From NCBI GenBank assembly GCA_947502305.1, contig CANMZA010000002.1:401041-465040 (forward strand): a stretch of DNA of 64,000 nucleotides, given 5' to 3'. This document shows, piece after piece, positions 11,139 to 21,860 of the stretch. The notes below the pieces were generated by a model. It did not search any database. It was not told the origin of the DNA and worked only from the letters and a program-made list of their open reading frames with translations. Source of the stretch: an uncultured Erythrobacter sp. (lineage in GTDB: Bacteria; Pseudomonadota; Alphaproteobacteria; Sphingomonadales; Sphingomonadaceae). The position numbers and the translations under genes were made by a program. Each line of letters opens with the position of its first letter. Position 1 is the first letter of the stretch.

Positions 11139-12207
11139 TGCCGCCCTTTAGCCGAGCAAGCGCCCAGTTCGCGGCTTCTGAAACCGCAGGATCAGAATCT
11201 GATGTGAGCGCGCTCACGGGCGCTTCAAGAGACGCCTCTTCACTGTTTCCTGCCGCATAAAGGCAATTGCGGACAAACCGGTCCCGGCCAATCCGTTTGA
11301 TCGGCGATCCTGAGAACAGCAAGCGGAACCCCGCATCATCCAACGCAAGCAGTTCTGCGAGGCGCGGCGCGGTTAATTCCGCGCGCGGCAAGAATTCGCG
11401 GGCTGCATTCGCCTGCTGCGCGAATTTGTTCCATGGGCAGACCGCCAAACAATCATCGCAGCCATAAATCCGGTTCCCCAATCCCTCGCGAAATTCGTCT
11501 GGGATCGCGCCTTTGTGTTCAATGGTGAGGTAAGAAATGCAGCGCCGCGCATCCAGCTGATACGGGGCCGGAAACGCATTTGTTGGGCACGCATCCAAAC
11601 AGGCGCGGCACGATCCGCATTGGTCACGTTGAGGACCGGCGGGCGCCAAATCCAGCGTTGTGTAGATCGCGCCGAGGAACAACCAACTGCCGTGATCGGG
11701 GCTAACCAAATTGGTGTGTTTGCCCTGCCACCCAATGCCCGCCGCTTCGCCCAAGGGCTTTTCCATCACCGGCGCCGTGTCGACGAAAACTTTCACCTGC
11801 GCGCCCGTTTCTTGTGCCACTAACCAGCGGGCCAGCGCCTTCAGCCGCTTTTTCACCACATCGTGATAATCGCGCCCTTGGGCATAGACAGAAATCCTCG
11901 CGCGGTCGCCGACATCATCCAATGCCATCGGATCAAGCGCAGGCGCATAGCTCATTCCCAGCGCAATCACACTGCGCGCCTCTGGCCATAGCCCTTGCGG
12001 GGAGCGGCGATGATGCTCGCGCGTCTCCATCCACTCCATTGACCCGTGATGCCCCTCGCCCAGCCATTCCTGGAGCCGCGCGCTGCGCACGGGGTCTTCT
12101 GCTGCGCTTGCAAATCCGCAAGCGGCAAAGCCAAGCGATTGCGCTTCGCTGACGATTCGCTCTTTCAGGCCATCAGCTAGACCATTGGTAACCGCAACGT
12201 TAACCAT
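11122..12207 (-). CDS. queG: epoxyqueuosine reductase
   Basis: [45 protein letters not shown] (two 4Fe-4S motifs). Confidence 0.92.
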   Translation of the reverse strand: MVNVAVTNGLADGLKERIVSEAQSLGFAACGFASAAEDPVRSARLQEWLGEGHHGSMEWMETREHHRRSPQGLWPEARSVIALGMSYAPALDPMALDDVGDRARISVYAQGRDYHDVVKKRLKALARWLVAQETGAQVKVFVDTAPVMEKPLGEAAGIGWQGKHTNLVSPDHGSWLFLGAIYTTLDLAPAGPQRDQCGSCRACLDACPTNAFPAPYQLDARRCISYLTIEHKGAIPDEFREGLGNRIYGCDDCLAVCPWNKFAQQANAAREFLPRAELTAPRLAELLALDDAGFRLLFSGSPIKRIGRDRFVRNCLYAAGNSEEASLEAPVSALTSDSDPAVSEAANWALARLKGGTKAAL

Positions 12208-12253
12208 GTTTGGGGCACCTCCCGTTTAGTCTCACTGATTAACCGTCCCGCAC

Positions 12254-13306
12254 ATGGATATAGCCGCACATGACCAAGCAATGATGAGCAACCCGAAATC
12301 ACAAGAGGGCACATCACAGGAGGACGCGGTAAGCGTAGAGGAGCCGATCACGCTGCACGCGCCGGATCCGCGCCCCTTGGCTATTGAAGCGCGCGGGCTC
12401 GTCAAGAGTTTTGACGGCACACGGGCCGTCGATGGCGTGGATATCTCCGTTCCAGAAGGGGCGATTTACGGCATCCTTGGCCCCAATGGCGCAGGCAAGA
12501 CGACCACTTTGCGGATGCTGCTGGGCATTATCGACCCTGACCAAGGCGTGCGGCGGGTATTTGGGAATGACCAACCGCATAATATTGGGCGGCTGATTGG
12601 ATATCTGCCCGAAGAACGCGGGCTTTATCCTGCAATGAAAAGCATTGAGGCCATCGCCTTTATGGGCGCGCTACGCGGATTGCCCCTGGCAGAGGGGCGC
12701 AAACGCGGGCTCGAACTGCTCGAACGACATGATCTGGGCTATGCCGCCGACCGGCAAATTCGCCAGCTTTCCAAGGGCATGGCGCAAACTGTCCAATTGC
12801 TCGGCACGCTTGTTCACCGCCCCCGATTGGTGGTTTTGGATGAACCGTTCTCTGGCCTCGACGCCATCAACCAAGGCAAGCTGGAAGGCATGATCCGCAG
12901 CCTTGCCGAGCAAGGCGTTACCGTCATATTCTCCACCCATGTCATCCATCATGCGGAACGTCTGTGCGAAGGTGTGGCGATTATTGCTGGCGGCAAAGTT
13001 CCCTATGCAGGCAGCGTAGAGGCCGCCCGTGACCGCATCCCGGCGCAAGTCCGTCTTGAGACGCGAATGCGCGATGGCGATTGGACCAAGGCACTGCCAA
13101 AAGACACGCGGCGCGAAGGAGATTTCTTCTACTTCCCACTACCCGAAGACGGCGTCGAACCGCTGCTGCGCCAGTTGATCGAAGGGGAAGCGGGCATATT
13201 ATCGCTGTCGATTGAACGGGCTGGTTTGCACGATGCCTTTGTGTCCATCGCCGGAGAGGCAGCCGCCCGTCAGCTAGAGGCGGACGCAGCGGGAGGTCCA
13301 TCATGA
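12254..13306 (+). CDS. ABC transporter ATP-binding protein (NatA-like)
   Basis: Walker A GPNGAGKTT, LSKGMAQ signature, LVVLDEPFSGLD. Confidence 0.9.
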   Translation: MDIAAHDQAMMSNPKSQEGTSQEDAVSVEEPITLHAPDPRPLAIEARGLVKSFDGTRAVDGVDISVPEGAIYGILGPNGAGKTTTLRMLLGIIDPDQGVRRVFGNDQPHNIGRLIGYLPEERGLYPAMKSIEAIAFMGALRGLPLAEGRKRGLELLERHDLGYAADRQIRQLSKGMAQTVQLLGTLVHRPRLVVLDEPFSGLDAINQGKLEGMIRSLAEQGVTVIFSTHVIHHAERLCEGVAIIAGGKVPYAGSVEAARDRIPAQVRLETRMRDGDWTKALPKDTRREGDFFYFPLPEDGVEPLLRQLIEGEAGILSLSIERAGLHDAFVSIAGEAAARQLEADAAGGPS

Positions 13307-14628
13307 GCAACGCATACACCGATCAGCATTCTGCCGCGCATCACGCCGATCTCGACGCGAAACCGCGCCTCACCCGGTTGGAGGCAGCATGGGTCATCGC
13401 CCGGCGTGATTTTATCGCGGTTTTGTTCAGCCGTGCGTTTCTATTCTTCCTGATCGGGCCGCTGTTTCCAGTGATCGTCGGCGGTCTTGCCGGAAGCATC
13501 GGCAGCCAAACCACGAGAAGCGTAGCCGTGGTCGAAGTCGGCCTCGCCATGAGCGCCGCAGACAATGCCGCCATGATCACCGCGCGCGACCAACTGGCCC
13601 CGCAATTGCGCGGCGCTGTTCCAGCTATGCGCGAAGTCACCGAGGCCGCCGCTGACCCCGATTTTGACGCCCGCGCTTTTATGGAAGCACGCAAAGGCAA
13701 TTACGCCGCCATCGTCACTGGCACGCCCGCGGCACCCGAATTGATTGGTACAGAAGACCAAATCCGCCGCTGGCAGGGCCCGATTGAATTGATCGCCGCA
13801 AGCACAGCGGCAAACGCTCCGCTCGCATTCCCAAGTTCGACACGGCAAACTGTCGCATCCAGTGCCGCCTCGGAACGCAAAAACCGCGTTCGTACCGCTC
13901 AAGCGGCGCAAATGGTCATGTTCCTTCTGACGATGTTGCTAGCTGGCATGGTGCTATCGAATTTGGCAGAAGAAAAGGGCAATAAGATCATCGAAATCCT
14001 TGCCGCCGCCATCCCAATGGATGCGGTGTTTATGGGTAAATTGTTTGCCATGCTCGGCGTTTCCTTTGTCGGCATCGCCGTTTGGGGCACGGTCGGCTGG
14101 GCGTTCTGGGCCGTGCTCGAACAAGGCGTTCTCACGGCTGCTCCAGTTGACTTTAGCAACCTGCCCAGCCCCGCCGTGGGCTGGCCGCTCTTTGCGGCAC
14201 TGGCAATCGCCTATTTTTCGATGGCGTATCTGTTGCTCGGTTCACTATTCCTGACGATCGGCGCCATGGCGAACACCGTGCGCGAGGTGCAAACCTTGTC
14301 GATGCCGGTGACCATGCTGCAATTGATGGTCTTTTTCCTTGCCGCTGCGACCTTAACCGATGCCGGTTCAAGCCTAGAGATCGTCGCGGTGATCTTTCCG
14401 CTCTCTTCGCCCTTCGCCCTGCTCGCCCGCGCGGCTTTGGAAGAGACAATGTGGATCCACGCCGCAGCGCTTGCTTGGCAGGCGATGTGGGTGGCGTTGT
14501 TGGTCAAAGGCGGATCCATGCTGTTCCGCAAACGCGTGATGAAATCAGGCGGCGCGGGGCGCGAGAAGAAAGGGTTTTGGGTCCGCACACCCAAGCCCGG
14601 CGCTCCATCACCTGAGCCAGCGGAATAA
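13303..14628 (+). CDS. ABC transporter permease (NatB-like)
   Basis: ATG overlaps ATPase stop; multiple TM segments; SNLAEEKGNKIIEILAAAIPMDAVFMGKL. Confidence 0.88.
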   Translation: MSNAYTDQHSAAHHADLDAKPRLTRLEAAWVIARRDFIAVLFSRAFLFFLIGPLFPVIVGGLAGSIGSQTTRSVAVVEVGLAMSAADNAAMITARDQLAPQLRGAVPAMREVTEAAADPDFDARAFMEARKGNYAAIVTGTPAAPELIGTEDQIRRWQGPIELIAASTAANAPLAFPSSTRQTVASSAASERKNRVRTAQAAQMVMFLLTMLLAGMVLSNLAEEKGNKIIEILAAAIPMDAVFMGKLFAMLGVSFVGIAVWGTVGWAFWAVLEQGVLTAAPVDFSNLPSPAVGWPLFAALAIAYFSMAYLLLGSLFLTIGAMANTVREVQTLSMPVTMLQLMVFFLAAATLTDAGSSLEIVAVIFPLSSPFALLARAALEETMWIHAAALAWQAMWVALLVKGGSMLFRKRVMKSGGAGREKKGFWVRTPKPGAPSPEPAE

Positions 14629-14743
14629 GTGGCCAATAGCAACCCGTATTGACATGACTGTCAGTTAGGGCAGGATGCGGGCACAATGGAGAGGTTGGAA
14701 TCAAGGCGCAAAGCCGTGGCCGCTCCGTCTAGGAGAGAGAGCC

Positions 14744-16090
14744 ATGGCAAGTATCGCCCCACCACGCCCAAAAGTCCGCACATCCCCCACCGCTTATGAA
14801 GCGATCAAAGAGCATTACGCGAAACATCCGGGCGAACGGCCAGAGCACCCGCACAAATGGGATGTCAGCCGCAGCGATATCTACTTCGAAGACAAATGGC
14901 AGCCGATCTTCAAGGAAATGCAGGACGCAGGCCCGCTGCATTACATTCCTGACAGCCCTTATGGCCCGTATTGGGCGGTGGTCGGCCATAAAGCGATCCA
15001 GCATATCGAGGCTCAGCCCGAAGTGTTTTCCTCAAGCTGGGAATATGGCGGCATCACTATTCTGGAGCGGCTCGAAGACAGCGAAGAGCTAGAGGTGCAC
15101 GAGGAAACCGGCACAACCCGCGAATTGCCGATGTTTATCGCAATGGACCGGCCCCAGCACACCGGGCAACGCCGCACGGTTGCGCCAAAATTCACACCAT
15201 CCGCCATGACCGATATGGAAACAGAAATTCGCCGGCGAACGGGCGAATTGCTCGACACTCTGCCACGCGGCGAAGTGTTCGATTGGGTCGATACGGTTTC
15301 GATTGAGCTCACCACGGGCATGCTCGCAATCCTGTTTGGTTTCCCATGGGAAGATCGCCGGATGCTGACATTCTGGTCTGATTGGTCGGGAGACACAGAA
15401 TTGGCGGGCGTGCGCGAGCTAGACGAAATGCGCTGGGAATTCCTGCATGAAATGGGCGCCTATTTCCAATCGATCTGGATGGAACGCGCGCAGGATAAAG
15501 AGCCGGGCAATGACCTCATTTCGATGATGATCCATTCCGAGGCGATGAACCAGATGCGGCCCGAGGAATTCATCGGCAATCTGGTGCTGCTCATCGTTGG
15601 CGGCAATGACACCACACGCAACACGATGAGCGGGATTATCCATTCGCTCGACAAATTCCCGGATCAGCGCAAATTGTTCGAAGAACAGCCTGAATTGATC
15701 CCCAATGCGGTGCAAGAATGCCTGCGTTTCCAAACCCCGCTCGCCCATATGCGCCGTACCTGCACCGAAGACACAGAAGTGTTCGGCCAACAGATCAAGA
15801 AAGGCGATAAGGTAGTGCTGTGGTATCTCGGCGCGAACCGCGAAGAAAGCGTGTTCCCCGATCCGCATAAGCTCGACATTACGCGCGAGAATGCGCGGCG
15901 GCATATTGCGTTTGGATATGGCATTCACCGCTGTGTCGGCGCACGTCTGGCTGAATTGCAGCTAAAAGTGCTGATGGAAGAAATGCATAAGCGCCGGATG
16001 CGGGTGCATGTTGCCGGTGATGTTGAGCGGGTGCGCGCCAACTTTGTTCATGGTTTCCGCAAGCTAGAGGTCGAAATCACAGACTTCTAA
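14744..16090 (+). CDS. cytochrome P450, CYP153-like
   Basis: IVGGNDTTRN I-helix, AFGYGIHRCVGARLAELQL heme loop, ELPMFIAMDRP; start at ATG 14744 behind AGGAGAGAG. Confidence 0.85.
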   Translation: MASIAPPRPKVRTSPTAYEAIKEHYAKHPGERPEHPHKWDVSRSDIYFEDKWQPIFKEMQDAGPLHYIPDSPYGPYWAVVGHKAIQHIEAQPEVFSSSWEYGGITILERLEDSEELEVHEETGTTRELPMFIAMDRPQHTGQRRTVAPKFTPSAMTDMETEIRRRTGELLDTLPRGEVFDWVDTVSIELTTGMLAILFGFPWEDRRMLTFWSDWSGDTELAGVRELDEMRWEFLHEMGAYFQSIWMERAQDKEPGNDLISMMIHSEAMNQMRPEEFIGNLVLLIVGGNDTTRNTMSGIIHSLDKFPDQRKLFEEQPELIPNAVQECLRFQTPLAHMRRTCTEDTEVFGQQIKKGDKVVLWYLGANREESVFPDPHKLDITRENARRHIAFGYGIHRCVGARLAELQLKVLMEEMHKRRMRVHVAGDVERVRANFVHGFRKLEVEITDF

Positions 16091-16186
16091 GCCAGCGCCC
16101 AAAAACCGGCGTAGCGCAGGTGAAACTTTTTTGCGTTTTGCGACGTATATAAGAGTGAAAAGCACACAGGCGCGAAGGACAAAGCG

Positions 16187-16693
16187 ATGACGTTCAACCT
16201 ATCCACCCGGCGAAGTTTTGTCACGGCCGCGGGCCTTGCGGCGGCGATGCCGCTGCTCGCCAGTTGCGGCGGCGGCATTGTGGAGGCGCGAAAACAGCGC
16301 AATTACCGCGTGACCAAGACCGACGCGCAATGGCGCCGTGAATTGACGACCAGCGAATACCGGATCCTGCGCCAAGCGGGGACGGAACGAGCGTATTCCT
16401 CGCCGCTAGACAATGAAGGCCGCGCCGGGACTTTCGTCTGCGCGGGGTGCAACAATCACCTTTATTCCTCCGTCCATAAATATGACAGCGGCACTGGCTG
16501 GCCCAGTTTCTGGCGCGCGATTGACGGCGGCGCTGTGGCGACGTCGACCGACTACAAAATCGGCTACCCGCGCACGGAAGTGCATTGCGCCGATTGCGGC
16601 GGGCATTTGGGTCATATCTTTGGCGATGGGCCGCAACCGACCGGGAAACGTCACTGCATCAACGGTGTCGCGATGGACTTCATCCCAGCATAA
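16187..16693 (+). CDS. msrB: peptide-methionine (R)-S-oxide reductase, exported (TAT/lipobox-like leader)
   Basis: RRSFVTAAGLAAAMPLLASCGGG leader; CAGCNNHLY, KYDSGTGWPSFW, RTEVHCADCGGHLGHIFGDGP, HCINGVAMDF. Confidence 0.92.
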   Translation: MTFNLSTRRSFVTAAGLAAAMPLLASCGGGIVEARKQRNYRVTKTDAQWRRELTTSEYRILRQAGTERAYSSPLDNEGRAGTFVCAGCNNHLYSSVHKYDSGTGWPSFWRAIDGGAVATSTDYKIGYPRTEVHCADCGGHLGHIFGDGPQPTGKRHCINGVAMDFIPA

Positions 16694-16706
16694 TTCAGAG
16701 CAATTT

Positions 16707-18497
16707 TCAGTCCAGCGCGACACGCCAGATCTTAAGCCCGTTTTCAGCGTCAAGATCGACTGGCTCCAACCAATTGGGTGCCTCTTCGCGCACCAGGCTC
16801 GCGGCGAACCCTTCAGGCGCAATCCGGGCATACATCCGCGCCTCCGCCAATGCGGGACATATCGCGACGTAATTTGTGCCGCGCTCTTTCAGAGTGGCTC
16901 GTGCCTCCCCCTCAGAACCCAGCGCTGTCTCGATCAAAACTTTCATCGCTTTATGCCCGCGATGGTGGCCGGTGGCCAAAACGGTGTGATCGCTAGCGAG
17001 CAGCAATTCTGGCGAAATGTCGAGTGGGGCGAAGAATTCGCCGCTGGGTAAAGACGCGAGCACCGCGCTAGCTTCTGCCGCGCTGCACCGCGCCGTTCCC
17101 ATGCTCCCGTTCGGCTCCGCTACGCTGGGTGCGGCGCGCGCTGGAATGGCGCTGCTCACTATCATGGCGGGAAACGCCGGAAGCAGCGCGCAAGCAATTC
17201 CAAACATCGCAGCCACACGCGGCAAAGGCCGCTCCATCAGGTGAATAGCGCGCAGCCATTGCCGCAATTGCCACGCCAGCGGCGGGGCGGCGAGCGCGCA
17301 TGCCGCAGCGCCTGCGCGTGACACAAACAGCGACACCAAAAACGCCGCCGCCAACATGATCGCATAATCGGCCCAGAACTGGCGCAGCCAATCGCGCGAT
17401 CGGCTGGTGAGGTTTATGGCCGCAATCAAGGCGATCAGCGGCGTCACCGCATATTGCAAAGCAGTGGTCAGCGGTTGTCGCCAGATCGGCATCCCCTCAA
17501 GAACATTGGCATGCCAATATTTGGCCACCACCGGATCAAGCTGTCCAAAACCGCCCCCGACCGCGCATTGCGGCGCGGTGTAAAACATCATGCCAAGCGC
17601 GCCGCCACCGGCCACAGCAAATCCGCCAAGCAGCACGGCAATCGGAACCGGTTCAAACCGGGCAAGCAAGCTCAAAACCGCCGCGCCCCAGACAAACATA
17701 GCCAAATGCACCGGGCTTATCGCATCGCAATAGGTCGCAAGGTCCGCGATCCCTTTGGTCACCAAAAACAATCCGGCCCCGATCAATGCCAGCGATTGGA
17801 TGGCGCTGACGAGCCAAATCCGGGCCTCTCGATCCTTCATCCAGCGCAAAGCCAGCACCGCGAAACACGCCGCTGCCAACGGTAAGCCTTCTATCGAGAT
17901 TGAAAGCCACGTCGCAAAGCTCGCGCCGATAATCCAGCCGCCGATCTTGGGCGTCCGCGCCATCAATCCATTGACCGCCGTCAACGCGCAAACAATTTGC
18001 CAGCCGTGATGATCAATCCGCATCGGCCCCAATTGAAACAGGGCAGGCACAGAAATCGCCATAACCAAGGCCGTGAACATCGCCTCTTCATCGCCAATCA
18101 ATCGCCACGCAATCCGCGCCGCCAATATCATCGCGGCACCAAGCGTGAGAAGCGGAACAGCAATGAGAGCGGCAGTCTCCGCAGAACTTGCGCCAATGAT
18201 CGGCGTTAGAGCGGCAATAATCACCACCAGCGGCAAATCGACGAGCCGCGACCAATGCATGCCCACCCCGCCTGCTGGCGCATTGACGCGCGTCTGGCTG
18301 ACATCAAACCAGCTTTGCCCGCCCAACAAATCGCGCACCTGCACGAGCCGCATAATGTCATCAGGATCAGGGAAACGGCCCGCCGCAATGGCGCTCCAAT
18401 TGATCAGCAGCAAAAGCGCGCTGACAATGGCCCAAGCGATCCCGATACGCCCGAGAAATTCCGCTGGAAAAGCAGCACGGCGGCGATCGACCAGCAT
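16707..18497 (-). CDS. polytopic membrane protein, GT-C/STT3-like
   Basis: 596 aa with many TM helices; PDPDDIMRLVQVRDLL and RIDHHGWQ motifs reminiscent of GT-C glycosyltransferases. Confidence 0.6.
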   Translation of the reverse strand: MLVDRRRAAFPAEFLGRIGIAWAIVSALLLLINWSAIAAGRFPDPDDIMRLVQVRDLLGGQSWFDVSQTRVNAPAGGVGMHWSRLVDLPLVVIIAALTPIIGASSAETAALIAVPLLTLGAAMILAARIAWRLIGDEEAMFTALVMAISVPALFQLGPMRIDHHGWQIVCALTAVNGLMARTPKIGGWIIGASFATWLSISIEGLPLAAACFAVLALRWMKDREARIWLVSAIQSLALIGAGLFLVTKGIADLATYCDAISPVHLAMFVWGAAVLSLLARFEPVPIAVLLGGFAVAGGGALGMMFYTAPQCAVGGGFGQLDPVVAKYWHANVLEGMPIWRQPLTTALQYAVTPLIALIAAINLTSRSRDWLRQFWADYAIMLAAAFLVSLFVSRAGAAACALAAPPLAWQLRQWLRAIHLMERPLPRVAAMFGIACALLPAFPAMIVSSAIPARAAPSVAEPNGSMGTARCSAAEASAVLASLPSGEFFAPLDISPELLLASDHTVLATGHHRGHKAMKVLIETALGSEGEARATLKERGTNYVAICPALAEARMYARIAPEGFAASLVREEAPNWLEPVDLDAENGLKIWRVALD

Positions 18498-18503
18498 GAG
18501 GGA

Positions 18504-18932
18504 TTAAGCCCCGGCCTCAGAATTGGGCCGAAATACGATACGGCTGCGCAAGAGCCAAGTGGCGATGAAACTCACCGCAATCGCCCCGATCTTAGCGATA
18601 CGCGGATCCACACCCGACCAATCACCAAAACCCACAATGCCGGTGGTAAGCGCCAATCCCACCAAAGCGGAAACAACAAACAAAGCCTTTTGCCGGGTCC
18701 GCGCCGCGCCGCCTGATGCGACATTGTCTTGAAACACCGCGCGGCTCGACATGAGCCAGTGCGCAAGGATACCGAGCGAATAGCCCGCCGCCGATGCTGG
18801 TGCGGCCGCCGTCCCTAAGGAAAGGAGCGCCAGAAAACTGCCAACATCCACCGCCAATGCACCAACACTCGCCAGCACATAGCGGATGAAGCGAATATCG
18901 CGCAGCTTCGTCAGGATGGCTGTGGCCGTCAT
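18504..18932 (-). CDS. GtrA family membrane protein
   Basis: IRYVLASVGALAVDVGSFLALL, four TM helices, ATWLLRSRIVF; start at internal Met. Confidence 0.75.
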   Translation of the reverse strand: MTATAILTKLRDIRFIRYVLASVGALAVDVGSFLALLSLGTAAAPASAAGYSLGILAHWLMSSRAVFQDNVASGGAARTRQKALFVVSALVGLALTTGIVGFGDWSGVDPRIAKIGAIAVSFIATWLLRSRIVFRPNSEAGA

Positions 18933-18948
18933 TACATCGCCCCGTGAT

Positions 18949-20616
18949 CTATGCTGACTTGCGAATATCTTCGCCGAGCTCTGCGTCCGATTCCGCGCCA
19001 ATGCGCGTCGGAACCCCGCGCAGCGAAGTCAGCGCGGCGACTTGGTCTTCGTTCAGCGGCTTGGTTTCTGCCCCTGCTTCTGACCCTGCGTCTGCTTCGG
19101 CATCACGGCTTGGCAATGCGGCCTGCGCGCCCTCATCACCCGCCTCGTGATATTCGGCGTCTTCATTGACGCACCACGTGTCATAGACACGCTGGCCCGC
19201 AAGGATGTTTTCAACCGTCAGCATCGCCGTCATCATCGCGTGATCTTGGTTGTTGTAACGGTGCATGCCGTTGCGCCCAACAAGGTGCAGACTGGGATGC
19301 TTCTCCTCAAGCTCGATCCGCATTGCATCAACATTGGTCTCGTAATCGTCGTCATAGACAGGATAGGCTTTTTCCTGACGCACAACCGCGCCGCCAGTCA
19401 CTTGCGAGGGATCACAAAGGCCGAGGGTTTCGAGTTCTTTCTTAGCGAGTTCGACAAGGTCTTCATCAGAGGAGGACCACAATCCGTCCCCTTCAAAGCA
19501 GAAATATTCCAGGCCAACGCAGGCCATATCGTCTTCTGGCACCATTTCCGGTGACCAGCTGCGGAAGTTCTGCACCCGGCCAACCTGCACGCGCTCATCA
19601 TGGATATAGATCCAATTGTCGGGGAACAGATCCTCAGATTTCACCATCAACGCCACGGTTAGAAAATCACGATAACGCAGATTGTCGGCCTGCAATGTCG
19701 ATTGCGGCAAGGGGTGCAGGCGTTTCGACAATTCCCGCATCGGGGCAGAGCTGATCACATCTTTCGCGCGGATTTGCGCGGTGCCCGATTTACTCTTGGC
19801 GGTCATTGACCAACCAAAACCTTCATCATTGGGACCAATGGCTGCGACTTGTTCAAGCGCGTGCCCCATCAAAACGCGGCCTTTGCCCGTCGCCAAAATC
19901 TTGTCGCGCGCCGCATCCCACATCATGCCCGGGCCAAGCCGCGGATAGCGGAACGTCTCAAGCAAGGTTTTGGTCGCCATGCCGTCATTGGGTTTCTTGT
20001 TCAGGCCCAGCGAACGCTTCACCCCGTCAATCACCGCGCTCATCAGCGACAAGCCTTTGATCCGCTGCGCCGCCCAATCCGCGCTCATTTCATCGCACGG
20101 CATGCCCCACACTTTTTCCGTGTAGGTCTTGAAGAAGATCGAATAGAGCTTCTCTCCGAATTGGTTGGTGGTCCAATCTTCAAAACTGCGCACGTCTTTA
20201 ATCGGAAATGCGCGGCGCCATAGATAGCTCGCCATGCAAGCGGTGGAGCGCAAAATACCAAGATTGCCGAGCGCTTCGAAAGCGCGCAGCGGGTAGGAAT
20301 AGAACTTACCCTCGTAATAGATGCGGCTCATGCGCGGGCGCTGAATGAAATCATCCGGCAAGATCTCGTTCCAAAGATCGACGACCTGTTGTGATTTGGA
20401 AAAGAACCGGTGGCCGCCAATGTCAAAGCGGTAGCCTTCATGCTCGACCGTGCGGCTGATGCCGCCGACATAGGTTTCGTCTTTCTCGATAATCGCGACG
20501 CTTTTGCCCTGTTTGGTCAGCAAATATCCGGCAGTCAGCCCAGCGGGCCCCGCTCCGATAATCGCCACATCGACGTCGATAATACCTGTATTTGCTTCAG
20601 CACCATGCTTGGTCAT
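18949..20616 (-). CDS. FAD-dependent protoporphyrinogen-oxidase/UDP-galactopyranose-mutase-like oxidoreductase
   Basis: VAIIGAGPAGLTAGYLLTKQGKSVAIIEKDETYVGGISRT, GYRFDIGGHRFFSKS. Confidence 0.8.
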   Translation of the reverse strand: MTKHGAEANTGIIDVDVAIIGAGPAGLTAGYLLTKQGKSVAIIEKDETYVGGISRTVEHEGYRFDIGGHRFFSKSQQVVDLWNEILPDDFIQRPRMSRIYYEGKFYSYPLRAFEALGNLGILRSTACMASYLWRRAFPIKDVRSFEDWTTNQFGEKLYSIFFKTYTEKVWGMPCDEMSADWAAQRIKGLSLMSAVIDGVKRSLGLNKKPNDGMATKTLLETFRYPRLGPGMMWDAARDKILATGKGRVLMGHALEQVAAIGPNDEGFGWSMTAKSKSGTAQIRAKDVISSAPMRELSKRLHPLPQSTLQADNLRYRDFLTVALMVKSEDLFPDNWIYIHDERVQVGRVQNFRSWSPEMVPEDDMACVGLEYFCFEGDGLWSSSDEDLVELAKKELETLGLCDPSQVTGGAVVRQEKAYPVYDDDYETNVDAMRIELEEKHPSLHLVGRNGMHRYNNQDHAMMTAMLTVENILAGQRVYDTWCVNEDAEYHEAGDEGAQAALPSRDAEADAGSEAGAETKPLNEDQVAALTSLRGVPTRIGAESDAELGEDIRKSA

Positions 20617-20814
20617 GCTGGGCCCCCGTTTGATCGCTCTCGCCGCAAGGGTGCGGCAAACTCAAAATCGGGAGTGAAGGAAATTGGTTAGCGAGAAGTA
20701 AACAGCGCCAATTAATCGAAAGGGTAATGCCCAAAGAATTGCCAGGGAATCAAAGCAGGCCTGCGCAAAACTGCGTAGCGAGCGCATCGGATAGCGCCCG
20801 GTTTATCGCTGAGT

Positions 20815-21492
20815 TTAGTCAAGCAATCGGGGGCACTGCAAACGCGCAGCGAAGCGCGCAAAATCTCCCAAGGTCAGCGTGTCATCAAAGACCACGCCAT
20901 ATTGATTGTCTCGCCGCCAACGCACTTTGGCCCGCACATCTTTCAAAACGATACCGCCCGCTGAACTTTCGAGCCGCAAGTTCTGGTCGATCGCATAAAG
21001 CCCATCGGTTTCAAAACGTGCGCCTTGCTGGGAGAGGTTTTCGACAATCCCCTCGCTTGAGCCGGTGAGTGTCCTGATTGTGATCGGGAAAAATAGCCCC
21101 AACCTAAGGCCGCGTTTGGGATATTCGCCCGCCTCGTTAATCAGGCGCGCGACATCGACTTGTTTGGTGAACTCAAACCCTGCCTCATTGTCGCGCTGCC
21201 AAATATTGCGCAATTCATAGACACCGCCGCCGGGCATATGCAGCTCCAGCGGATCGCCTGTAGGCACCGCATGAAACAGCCGCACCGCGACACCGGTTTC
21301 CGAAACATCGCGCACAACGCAAACAAATTCGCCGCTGGATGAGATGATCTTCGCCGCACGGATAAGCAGGTTGAAACGAGGCGCCGCACGAGGCTCAGAG
21401 GCGGCCTGAGCATCCGCTGCCGGGTTCGCCGCTGCAACGTCATCTGCATCGCCGGTTGCCTGATTTTTGATCGCTGCGTTATCCATTGTCAC
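20815..21492 (-). CDS. PilZ domain protein
   Basis: RAAPRFNLLIRAAKIISSSGEFVCVVRDVSETGVAVRLF plus second PilZ-like segment. Confidence 0.65.
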   Translation of the reverse strand: MTMDNAAIKNQATGDADDVAAANPAADAQAASEPRAAPRFNLLIRAAKIISSSGEFVCVVRDVSETGVAVRLFHAVPTGDPLELHMPGGGVYELRNIWQRDNEAGFEFTKQVDVARLINEAGEYPKRGLRLGLFFPITIRTLTGSSEGIVENLSQQGARFETDGLYAIDQNLRLESSAGGIVLKDVRAKVRWRRDNQYGVVFDDTLTLGDFARFAARLQCPRLLD

Positions 21493-21589
21493 ATGCCCTG
21501 GTCGCAGCCGGTTGGGGGCAGCTGCGGACTGGTGGAATCCTTGATTGCGGAAGGAATGCCTAAGGCAAAAGGGGTTAAGACGGGGATAA

Positions 21590-21675
21590 TGGTGCGGGTG
21601 GTGGGAATCGAACCCACACGATCAAAAGATCAGGGGATTTTAAGTCCCCGGCGTCTACCATTCCGCCACACCCGC
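21590..21675 (-). tRNA. tRNA-Leu (anticodon UAA)
   Basis: minus-strand GCGGGTGTGGCGGAATGGTAGACGC...GGGGACTTAAAATCCCC...GGGTTCGATTCCCACCACCCGCACCA; long variable arm, CCA encoded. Confidence 0.96.
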
Positions 21676-21860
21676 ATCCGAACAGGTCGGCCGATCTTGT
21701 CTCGGCCAGCACTGTCAAAGCAAGCCGCGCGATAACCAGATAGTTTGAGTCAAGCAACACACCAAACATTCTGACCAATCCCAATTGCGCCGTTCTGGCT
21801 TGCGTGATTGCGTGCAAAGCCCCATTTCAGCGCCAAGATCAGGCAAGCATCGGAGGATTA

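Noticed and set aside
14651-14670. Possible TGAC-N6-GTCA operator upstream of the P450 gene
   Set aside because: Arms of only 4 bp; too short to distinguish from chance without conservation data
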